Source of the DNA: Planctomycetes bacterium ADurb.Bin069
Lineage (GTDB): Bacteria > Planctomycetota > UBA8108 > UBA8890 > UBA8898
Assembly (NCBI GenBank): GCA_002070955.1
Contig: MWEK01000003.1
Coordinates: forward strand, 1-64,000
DNA: 64,000 nt
Direction: 5' to 3'
A program made the position numbers and the translations under genes. The notes below the pieces were generated by a model. It worked only from the letters and a program-made list of their open reading frames with translations, was not told where the DNA came from and did not search any database. Positions 48,386-56,279 of the stretch are shown here, piece by piece (the stretch's first letter is position 1; each line of letters begins with the position of its first letter).

Positions 48386-48538
48386 GTCTCCCTGGCCGTG
48401 TTGCTGGAATGGAATCCGCCTGCGTGAGGAGGTATTCTATCTTCACGCGGTTCTCTTCGCCACACGGGGAAGCGGGCCGGTCCGGAAGGGCGCCCGCCCC
48501 GGGCAGAAGCGAGGCGCGCGCCGGCGCGGGAGGTCGTC

Positions 48539-49909
48539 ATGCGTGGGATCATCGTCGTCGCGTCCATCGCCGGGTTCGCCGCGGCGTCGCTCTGCGCCGC
48601 GGAGTTCGCCGCGCGCGTGGAGGCCGAGGAGGTCGTCTTCAGCTACACTCCCGCCGACAACGGCGCGGGGCCCATGTGGTGCCACGGAAACACCTGCATC
48701 GTCCGAGCCGACGGGCAGATCTTCGTCAGCGGCTTGGAGACGATCCCCGGCGCGAAGCCTCTCAACAACTGCCTGCCGCTGCTCTTTCGCCGCGCGGACT
48801 CCGGCTGGGAGCTCGTCCACAAGGACGAGGGGAGAACGCGCGAGCCCTGCCCGCTGGCCGTGGCGCCGGGCGGAAAGGTCTTTCTGTCCCTCAACCCGAC
48901 CCTCGCGCCGGTGGATGCCTACGGCGGGCCGGCCGAGCCCCGCGTGCTCGAGTTCGATGCCGCCGCGCCCGCCGAGAAGCCCGCGGCGCATCTGCCCCGC
49001 TGGGGCGCGGCCCCCGCCTTCACCGAGCATTCCTACCGCAGCTTCGCCGCCGACGGCGCCCGCGGGGAGCTTTTCCTCCTTCAGAACGTCGGCTACGACG
49101 GCGCGCACTGGGCCTTCAGGGATGCCCGGGGCGACTGGCCCGCGGCCGGGAAGCTCCTCTGGCCGTGGGGCGCCGAGTACGACACGCCGCAGCCGATCCG
49201 CCTCTGCTACCCCGCCGTGGCCCTCGCCGATGGCGCCGTGCACTTCCTCGGCGTGAGCGACATCATCGAGCCCAGGCCGGCGTGGCGCGAGTACAAAAAG
49301 AAGCTCACCGGCCGCGACTGGGATTACGATTTCAGGCGGCTTTTCTACACCGCCTGCCAAGACATCGGGAAGGGCGCCTTCGGCGCCTGGCTGGAAGTCG
49401 CGAGCCGCGAGGCGACCTGCGGCTGGATCTTTCCCCAGGACCTGCATGTCGGCGCAGGCGGCCGCGTGCTCGCGCTCTGGACCGAGCGCGCCATCGACGA
49501 ACGCCTGCGCAAGGAATTTTTCCCCGAGGCGAAGCAGCGCCATTCCCTGGAACTCGCCGTGATCCGCGACGGCGCCGTCGTCCGACGGACGACGCTGCTG
49601 GCCGGCGGGGAAGGCCTCGGGAGCCTGCGGCCCGGCGATGGGCGCTTTCACATCACGGAAAACGGGCGGCTTTTCGTCTTCTGCTTCGCCCGCGGCGCGG
49701 ACAAGGACGGCAAGCCGTTCGCCGAGCATCGCCTTATCGAGATCGACCCGGACGGCGCCGCCGGCCCGGCCATCCCCGTCAGGCTCGCGCAACCGCTCCC
49801 GAGCTTTTTCAACGCCACCGTGCGGGCCGGCTGCCCCCCATCGAGCACCCTGGACATTCTCGGCGAGCATGCCGGCGCGATGCGCTACGCGCGGATCCGA
49901 ATTCACTGA
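48539..49909 (+). CDS. Secreted propeller-like protein of unknown function
   Basis: This 456-residue protein has a signal peptide (MRGIIVVASIAGFAAASLCA). The rest is a series of short beta-rich repeats with conserved aromatic residues, such as CHGNTCIVRADGQIFVSG, GGKVFLSLNPT, DGAVHFLGVSD and NGRLFVFCFARG, which suggests a six-bladed beta-propeller of the sialidase or BNR type. No sialidase Asp-box or catalytic Arg triad can be pointed to. It may bind or cleave glycans, or simply be an uncharacterised periplasmic protein. GGGAGG before the ATG sets the start. It is divergent from the TM1266-like gene. Confidence 0.75.
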   Translation: MRGIIVVASIAGFAAASLCAAEFAARVEAEEVVFSYTPADNGAGPMWCHGNTCIVRADGQIFVSGLETIPGAKPLNNCLPLLFRRADSGWELVHKDEGRTREPCPLAVAPGGKVFLSLNPTLAPVDAYGGPAEPRVLEFDAAAPAEKPAAHLPRWGAAPAFTEHSYRSFAADGARGELFLLQNVGYDGAHWAFRDARGDWPAAGKLLWPWGAEYDTPQPIRLCYPAVALADGAVHFLGVSDIIEPRPAWREYKKKLTGRDWDYDFRRLFYTACQDIGKGAFGAWLEVASREATCGWIFPQDLHVGAGGRVLALWTERAIDERLRKEFFPEAKQRHSLELAVIRDGAVVRRTTLLAGGEGLGSLRPGDGRFHITENGRLFVFCFARGADKDGKPFAEHRLIEIDPDGAAGPAIPVRLAQPLPSFFNATVRAGCPPSSTLDILGEHAGAMRYARIRIH

Positions 49910-50010
49910 AATCCGCGCCGCATCCGGCGCTCAGGGGGCGCGGCGCGGGCCTTCGCCCCGGCGATGCGCGCTCGGCGGCCGGCCGCGCATCTCGGGGCGC
50001 CGCCGGGAGG

Positions 50011-50039
50011 TTGACCCGCGGCGGCTCAAACCCAATCAT
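50011..50039 (+). promoter_or_regulatory. Candidate promoter of the TamB-BamA operon
   Basis: TTGACC at 50011-50016, 17 bp, then AATCAT at 50034-50039. A perfect inverted repeat, AACCCA-ATCA-TGGGTT (50029-50044), spans the -10 and could be an operator. Confidence 0.45.
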
Positions 50040-50083
50040 GGGTTGTAGGACACGCAGCCGAACCGCTCAGCCTCGAGAAGACC

Positions 50084-53000
50084 GTGGTCAAGCCGCCCCC
50101 GCCCACAACACCCACGCCGACACCGCCGGCGCCGCGCCGCGGGCGCCGCCGCGTTTTGCGGATCGGGCTCGCCCTGCTAATCTGCTGCGCGCTGCTCTCG
50201 ATCCTCTTGAGAAACAGGGCGGCGGCGTTCCTGATCCCCGCCCTGCTCGGTCCCGCCCTGGGCCTCGATGTGACCCTCGACGAAGTCCGCATCGGGCTTC
50301 ACGGCACCATTGCGATCACGGGGCTGCGCGGCGAATCGCCGGCGCCATGGACCACCGTGCGCCGCTTCTCGGCGGCGGAGTTGACCCTCCGCGTCGCTCC
50401 CTGGAAGCTCCTGCGCGAGGGCGTGGAAGGAATCTCTTCCGTGCGGCTCTCCCGGGGAATCCTGGACCTCGACCTGGCGCGCGCCGGCGCGGCGGACGAC
50501 CAGGCGCCCGGACCGGAGGCAGAGGAGCGCGCCCCGATCCTTCCCGGCGCGCTGCCCGCCCTCGACCTGGACTTCGCGTCGATCACCGTCCGAACTTCGG
50601 ACCTCGAGGCCGCTTTCCACAATCTGACGGTCGCCTCGCATCCTAACGCCGGCGCCTCGCCCTTCACCGTTGCCGGCGTGGCGCGCCTGCGGCGCGCCCG
50701 TTACGACGAACAGGCCCGCGTGGTCTGCGAGGGCATCTATCGCGGCGGCACGGTGCGCGAATTGTCCGTGCGCGCCGACGATGCGCCCTTCGTCAACGCC
50801 GGCCGGCTGCGGCTCGACGAACCGGCGGGCGCCTTCGAGCTCTCGCTCTGCGGCGGCGCCGTCGCGGGCGAGGGCCGCCTCTGCCCCGCCGGCGAGCTGC
50901 AATTGACCGCCCGCGCCGACGGCCTCGATGCCGCCCGTCTGAAAACGCTTCTCGACCGCCTGGGCCTCATCGAACTCCCGGCGCCGGTCGCGCGCCTTCT
51001 CGAGGGGCGGCTGGACCTCGAAGCATCGCTGCGCCTCCCGCTCGCGGCGCCCGAGGAGGCTTCCGGGAACATCACCGCCGCGCTGGGCGGCGCAAGGGTC
51101 GCCGGCGCGGCGTTTTCCCGCGTGCGACTTTCAGCCTCCTATGACCGCGGCGTCCTGGAAGTACCCTCCCTCCTGGCCGAGGGCCCGAGCCTGGAGATCC
51201 GCGGCACCGGCCTGCGCGCGTCTCTGGCGGAGCCCACTACCGCCGGAATTCTCCGGAGCGCCGCGGGGGCCTTCGCCCTGGCCGCGTCCGACCTGGCGGC
51301 CGCCGGCGCAGCCCTGTTCCCGGAGCTGCCGCTTCCCGCGCCGTCCCGCGGAGCCGCACTGACCGCGCTCGTCCGCTTCGCCGCGGGCGCCGCCGCCGCC
51401 GAGCATCTCAGGATCGAGGGGCCTGATCTGCTCCTGGATGTGTCGCGCGCCCGGGCGGCGCTGGACGCCGAGGCGCCGGAGCGCTCGCTGCTGGACGTCG
51501 AGGGGCGCCTGAGCGCCGGCGATCTCTCGTTGCTCGAGAACCTGATCTCGACCCGCTTGTCGGGCGCGGCCACCGCGGCGTTCGCGCTCCGCGGTCCCGC
51601 CTGCGCGCCCCGCGCCGACCTGCACATCGCCGCCGCGAACCTGGCGGTTGCGGGCGCCGCCATCGCCGGGCTCGACGCCGTCCTGGAGGCCGAGCGCGGC
51701 TGCATCCGCGTCCACGCCTTCCAGGTCGAGACGGGCGCGCCGGCGGACGCGCGGGCCGCGCTCAGCGGGACCTTCCAGCTAGACCCGCCGCGCTGGGAAG
51801 ACATGCATTTTGAGTGCCGCGGAGAAGACTTGCAGGCGCTCGCGTCCCTGGCCGGTCTCGCGGCGCCGCCGGCGCCGGCGGACGAAGGCACGGCGGCCGC
51901 CCCGCCCCTCCTGCCTCCGGGGAGTTTTTCCTTCACCGCAACCCTCGCCGGCCCCTTGGAATGGCCCGACGGAGAAGCCGCGCTCCGCCTCGAGGGGCCA
52001 TCGCCCGCGCGGGTCCTGGTCACGAAGCGCGGTGACGCGTGCGCCGCGGCGGTGCACGCTCTGCGCCTCCGCGATGTCGTTTTTCACGCCGAGGCGGAGG
52101 GCACGCTCGATCGGTCGTTACGTTCGGGCTCCTTGAGGCTGGACCGCCTGGAGGCCCTGTCGAGCACGACCCGGTGGGCGGCGCCGCATCCCGCTGCGGC
52201 GCGGTTCGATGCGAACGCGGGCGAATTCACGGTCGACCCTCCCCTCATCATCGAGAGCGACGAGGGGCGTGTCGAGCTGCGCGTCGTCCCTCGGGCGGGA
52301 CGCATCGAGGCCCATCTCCTTGCGCACGCCGCCGCGGAACTCGAACTTGCGGGATTCGTCGTACGCGCGCCCCGCCTTTCCGTGGAAGCCGCCTGCGGCG
52401 CCGGCAAGCTCCGCGATCTGGCGGCATCCGCTCGGTTCGAGGCCGCCGCCGTCGCCGCGCCGCCGGCTTTCGGCGTGCGCGCCCACGGCCCCCTGCGCAT
52501 CGCATGCACGCTCGACGCGGCGGCGTCGCCGCCGGCCTGCGACATCGAGATCGAAGCGCCGCAGATCCTATTCCCCGGCTTGGCGGACGGGCCGGCCTTC
52601 AAGAAGCCGCCGGCGGGATCGGCCGCCGCCGCGATCGCGTGGCGCGGAACCCGGCTGCAGCTAGATCGCGGCGCTCTAGCGCTGGGAGAAGCCACGGCGG
52701 CGGCGGCCGGTTGGGTGGACGTGGATGCCGATCCCGCGGCGATCGTCGCCCGGCTCGGGGCGCCCCGCGTCACGCGATACGCGCTCGAGCTCGACGCGCG
52801 CGGCGATCTGTCGGCGCTCCGCGAGCTCCTGCCGGACGTCCGCGCGCTCCAAGGCGCCGTTCGCATCAACGCGCGCTTGAGCGGACCGGCCGATGCCCCC
52901 GAGCTGACGGCGGCGCTCGCCCTCGAGGACGGCGAGGCTCATTTCTCCGGCCTGCCGCGCTTGGACGCCGTCAGCGGGCGCCTCGTCATGACGGGCGATC

Positions 53001-54064
53001 GCATCGCGATCGAGAAGCTCGGCGGCGACCTGGGCGGCGCGCCTTTCATCCTCGCGGGGCAGGCGACCGGCCTACCCGGCGCGCCTCGGATCGAGCTCGC
53101 GGCGGCGGCCGAGAATGTCCTGCTCGCCCGGACCGACAACGTCCGCATCCGCGCCGACGCCGATCTCAGGCTGCGCGCCGAGGGCGAGCTCCTCGCCGCC
53201 ACGGGCGCCGTCACCATCACGGACGGCCGCGTGCTCCGCGACGTGCCCCTCGTCGATGCCCTCAGAAATCTGGCCCGCCGCGCGGGCACCGTCCTGACGC
53301 GCGCGCCCTCCGCGGCGCCCTCCAAGACCGCGGACCGCGCCACGGCCGGCCTGGCGCTTTTCAGCCTCGACCACAGCCCCTTCGACGACCTGCGTTTCGA
53401 CATCCGCATCCTTTCCCGGAGCCCGATCGTCCTGCGCAGCAACCTCCTGCGCGGCGCGTGTCGCCCCGATCTGACCCTGCGGGGCACGGGCAAGTTTCCG
53501 GTGCTCGAGGGCAGTCTGTACCTGGACGGCGTCACCGTTTTCCTCCCGGCGGCCAAGTTCCTGGCATCGTCGGGCGTCGTCCACTTCGATGCCCACAAGC
53601 CGCTCTTCCCCGAAATCGACATCACCGCCGCCGCCCGCATGCGGGGCTACGACATCACCGCGGTCATCTCCGGCCCCGTCAACAACCTCTTGATCGAGTT
53701 TTCCTCCAGCCCGCCGCTGCCTTCCGAGAGCCTCCTCCTCATGGTCACGACCGGCCGCCCCCCCGGCGCCGAGGATGTCGAATCGGAGAAGCAGGTGCTG
53801 ATCACCGCGGCGCAGTACTTCGGCCTGGATCTGCTGCGTTCCCTGTTCGGCCGGGAACGCATCGATGCGGGCGAATCGATCCTCGAACGTTTCGAATTCG
53901 ACATCGGGCGCAATTTGAGCCGCTCGGGCAACGAAACCTGGGAGGCGCGGTTTCTCGTCACGCGGGCCTTGCTGAGCGAGGCCGACGATCTGTACCTGAC
54001 CGGCGAGCGCGACGGGTTCGACCACTACAACGCGGGGGTGCGGGTTGTCTTCCGCAACGACTAA
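50084..54064 (+). CDS. TamB-like (AsmA/DUF490 family) envelope translocation protein
   Basis: This 1,326-residue protein has one N-terminal membrane anchor (about 26-46, LRIGLALLICCALLSILL) after a Pro-rich cytoplasmic start. It continues with about 900 residues of long beta-strand repeats and a C-terminal DUF490 domain (about 960-1326), recognised by FPEIDITAAARMRGYDITAVISGPV and SSPPLPSESLLLMVTTGRPP. Such proteins form a lipid-filled beta-groove bridge between inner and outer membranes and help with lipid transport or outer-membrane protein assembly. Translation starts at GTG 50084 with only a weak GAGAAG upstream. Its end overlaps the start of the BamA-like gene by 20 bases, so the two are one operon and are likely coupled, as in TamA/TamB pairs. 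Confidence 0.87.
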   Translation: MVKPPPPTTPTPTPPAPRRGRRRVLRIGLALLICCALLSILLRNRAAAFLIPALLGPALGLDVTLDEVRIGLHGTIAITGLRGESPAPWTTVRRFSAAELTLRVAPWKLLREGVEGISSVRLSRGILDLDLARAGAADDQAPGPEAEERAPILPGALPALDLDFASITVRTSDLEAAFHNLTVASHPNAGASPFTVAGVARLRRARYDEQARVVCEGIYRGGTVRELSVRADDAPFVNAGRLRLDEPAGAFELSLCGGAVAGEGRLCPAGELQLTARADGLDAARLKTLLDRLGLIELPAPVARLLEGRLDLEASLRLPLAAPEEASGNITAALGGARVAGAAFSRVRLSASYDRGVLEVPSLLAEGPSLEIRGTGLRASLAEPTTAGILRSAAGAFALAASDLAAAGAALFPELPLPAPSRGAALTALVRFAAGAAAAEHLRIEGPDLLLDVSRARAALDAEAPERSLLDVEGRLSAGDLSLLENLISTRLSGAATAAFALRGPACAPRADLHIAAANLAVAGAAIAGLDAVLEAERGCIRVHAFQVETGAPADARAALSGTFQLDPPRWEDMHFECRGEDLQALASLAGLAAPPAPADEGTAAAPPLLPPGSFSFTATLAGPLEWPDGEAALRLEGPSPARVLVTKRGDACAAAVHALRLRDVVFHAEAEGTLDRSLRSGSLRLDRLEALSSTTRWAAPHPAAARFDANAGEFTVDPPLIIESDEGRVELRVVPRAGRIEAHLLAHAAAELELAGFVVRAPRLSVEAACGAGKLRDLAASARFEAAAVAAPPAFGVRAHGPLRIACTLDAAASPPACDIEIEAPQILFPGLADGPAFKKPPAGSAAAAIAWRGTRLQLDRGALALGEATAAAAGWVDVDADPAAIVARLGAPRVTRYALELDARGDLSALRELLPDVRALQGAVRINARLSGPADAPELTAALALEDGEAHFSGLPRLDAVSGRLVMTGDRIAIEKLGGDLGGAPFILAGQATGLPGAPRIELAAAAENVLLARTDNVRIRADADLRLRAEGELLAATGAVTITDGRVLRDVPLVDALRNLARRAGTVLTRAPSAAPSKTADRATAGLALFSLDHSPFDDLRFDIRILSRSPIVLRSNLLRGACRPDLTLRGTGKFPVLEGSLYLDGVTVFLPAAKFLASSGVVHFDAHKPLFPEIDITAAARMRGYDITAVISGPVNNLLIEFSSSPPLPSESLLLMVTTGRPPGAEDVESEKQVLITAAQYFGLDLLRSLFGRERIDAGESILERFEFDIGRNLSRSGNETWEARFLVTRALLSEADDLYLTGERDGFDHYNAGVRVVFRND

Positions 54065-56120
54065 GCGCTTCCTGCGCGCCGCCTGTCTCGCGGCGGCCGC
54101 CGCCTGCGGCTGCGCCGGTCCTTCGGCGGCGCCGGCCGAGGCGGATCCGCGCCTCCCCGCCCTGCGCTTCGAGGGCAACCGCGCCTTCTCCGAGGCCGCC
54201 CTCCGCGAGGCCCACGCCGAGGAGCTCGCGCGCTACGCCGCGCGCGGAGCGCGCCGGGCCGACGTGGACGACCTCGCCTTCGCCATCGAGGAATACTACC
54301 GGGAACACGGGTATCCGTTCGCCGCGGCGGAGTACCTGCGCACCGCCGCGGGCTACACGTTGCGCATCGCCGAGGGGCCCCGCGTGACGGTGGAGGAGGT
54401 GCGCATCGAGGGCGCCGCGGCCTTTCCGCCCGAACGCCTGCGCGCCCTGGCGAGCCTCCCGGAGGAGGGGCTGCCGGGATTCGCCGTGCGACCCTACGTG
54501 GCCCACCGGGTCCAAGCCTGCGCCGCCGCCATCGCCCGGGAGTACGCCGCGCACGGCTACCATGAGGCGGCTGTCGAGAAACCGGCGGTCGAATTCCTGG
54601 AGGACGGCTCCCGGGCGCGGGTGACCATCAGGCTGCGCGAGGGTCCCCAGTACGTGTTGGAGCGCATCGCATCCGCCGGCGTGCCGCATCTCGCCCCGGA
54701 GGCCGTCGAAGCGCGCATCGGCTACCTGCGCGCCGCGGCCTATACGGCCGAGGCGCGCAACGAGCTCGAACGCGCCGTCGAGGATCTCTACGCCGACGAG
54801 GGCTATCCGGACGCCCGCGTCGCCACCGAGGAGCAAATCGCGGGCGCGGCGGAACCCCGCGCCCGCGTGGCGGTGACCCTCGTCCTGCACGCGCGTCCCG
54901 GCCCGCGCACCGTCGTGCGCGCCATCATCATCCGGGGCAACACCCGCACCGCCGAGGGGCTCATCCTGGCCCGCATGGCCTGCGGCCCGGGCGACCTTTA
55001 CCGCGGCGCCGCGGTGCGCCGCAGCTTCCGGCGCCTTTTCTCGACAGGGCTCTTCGCGTCGGTGGACATCCGCCTCTCGCCCGCCGCCGCGGAGGCAGCC
55101 GACGGCGCCGCGGCGGAACGCGACCTGATCGTCGAGGTCGCGGAGGCGCCCACCCTGGAGTACTTCTTCGAGCTCGGCTACGGATCCTACGACCTGGTGC
55201 GGGGCAAGGCCGGCATCAGAAAGAAGAACCTCCTGGGCAACGGGTTGGCCGCCCGCGCCGAGATCATGGGTTCGGTGCGCGGCGCGGAGGCGACCGTGGG
55301 GTTGACCGCGCCTTGGCTCTTTCGGAGCGAGTGGAGCGCGGATCTTCCCGTCACCTTCCTGTACCGAGAGGAGCCGTCCTACACCATCATGGAAAGCACG
55401 ACGCGGCTCAAGCTGTCCCGCGAGCTGGCGGCGGACCTGGAGGGCGGCGCCATGTATCGATTCAGCCTTTCGAGCATCGAAAAATACAACGTCGTCGAAC
55501 TGTACGGGGAACAGTCCGATCTGCGCCTCGGAGCCGCGGGCCCGTATCTCTCCTATGACTCCCGGGATGATTTCTTCACGCCCTCAAGCGGAGCCCGCGT
55601 GCGCCTGTTCGGGGAACTCGGCGCGCCGCCGCTCGGGAGCGAAATCGACTTCTGGCACGCGGGCATCGCCGCAAGCGCTTTCGTCCCGCTTCTCTCCGGC
55701 ACGGTGCTGGGCGCCAATGCGCGCCACGAATGGATCGCGCCTTTCAACGACACCGCCCGCATTCCCATCCAAGAGCGGCTCTTCAACGGCGGGGAGAACT
55801 CCGTGCGCAGCTTCAAGCAGTCGAAGCTCGGCCCCCGGGATTCCGGCGGGAAGCCCGCCGGCGGCGAAGTGCGCACGACGCTCTCCCTCGAGCTCAGGCA
55901 ACGCGTGCTGGGCCATCTCTCGGCGGCCGCCTTCGGCGATTACGGCAATGTGGCCCTCGCCGCGGCCAGGCCGCTGGAGGGTTTCCGCGCCGCGGTGGGC
56001 GGCGGCCTGCGCTACAACCTCCCCATCGGCCCCCTGCGCTTGGACGTGGGCGTCAATCCGCGCCCCCGCAAGGAAGAAGACGCCTACGTCATCCACTTCG
56101 CGGTGGGCATGCCGTTTTGA
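54045..56120 (+). CDS. BamA/TamA-type Omp85 outer-membrane protein
   Basis: This 691-residue protein has a signal peptide with Cys residues (ACLAAAAACGCAG) that may be a poor lipobox. Several POTRA domains follow (about 35-335), with repeated helix-strand patterns such as YYREHGYPFAAAEYL and LYADEGYPDARV, and then a C-terminal Omp85 beta-barrel (about 365-691). The barrel includes SYDSRDDFFTPSSGARVRL, a lid-type FNGGENSVRSFKQSKLG and a final strand ending MPF, with the terminal Phe typical for outer-membrane proteins. It should insert or translocate proteins together with the TamB-like protein. It starts at TTG 54045 inside the end of the TamB gene. An 8-bp inverted repeat lies behind it. Confidence 0.88.
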   Translation: MSSATTKRFLRAACLAAAAACGCAGPSAAPAEADPRLPALRFEGNRAFSEAALREAHAEELARYAARGARRADVDDLAFAIEEYYREHGYPFAAAEYLRTAAGYTLRIAEGPRVTVEEVRIEGAAAFPPERLRALASLPEEGLPGFAVRPYVAHRVQACAAAIAREYAAHGYHEAAVEKPAVEFLEDGSRARVTIRLREGPQYVLERIASAGVPHLAPEAVEARIGYLRAAAYTAEARNELERAVEDLYADEGYPDARVATEEQIAGAAEPRARVAVTLVLHARPGPRTVVRAIIIRGNTRTAEGLILARMACGPGDLYRGAAVRRSFRRLFSTGLFASVDIRLSPAAAEAADGAAAERDLIVEVAEAPTLEYFFELGYGSYDLVRGKAGIRKKNLLGNGLAARAEIMGSVRGAEATVGLTAPWLFRSEWSADLPVTFLYREEPSYTIMESTTRLKLSRELAADLEGGAMYRFSLSSIEKYNVVELYGEQSDLRLGAAGPYLSYDSRDDFFTPSSGARVRLFGELGAPPLGSEIDFWHAGIAASAFVPLLSGTVLGANARHEWIAPFNDTARIPIQERLFNGGENSVRSFKQSKLGPRDSGGKPAGGEVRTTLSLELRQRVLGHLSAAAFGDYGNVALAAARPLEGFRAAVGGGLRYNLPIGPLRLDVGVNPRPRKEEDAYVIHFAVGMPF

Positions 56121-56143
56121 GCGGGAGTTCGGCGCGGGGGAAA

Positions 56144-56170
56144 AGCGCCTGAACGGCGCCGACAGGCGCT
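56144..56170 (+). terminator. Weak hairpin after the BamA-like gene
   Basis: AGCGCCTG (56144-56151) pairs perfectly with CAGGCGCT (56163-56170) around 11 bases. No T-run follows, so it is only a possible factor-assisted end or 3'-stabilising element. Confidence 0.3.
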
Positions 56171-56279
56171 GACGATTTCAGGGTGGAGACCTGGGGCCGG
56201 AGGCGGTAGTCTGGAAGCTGTCGGAGCCCGAGCCGCGGCTTCCGTGGCCGGCGGCCCGCGCTCGCGCGAGGTATACGCC

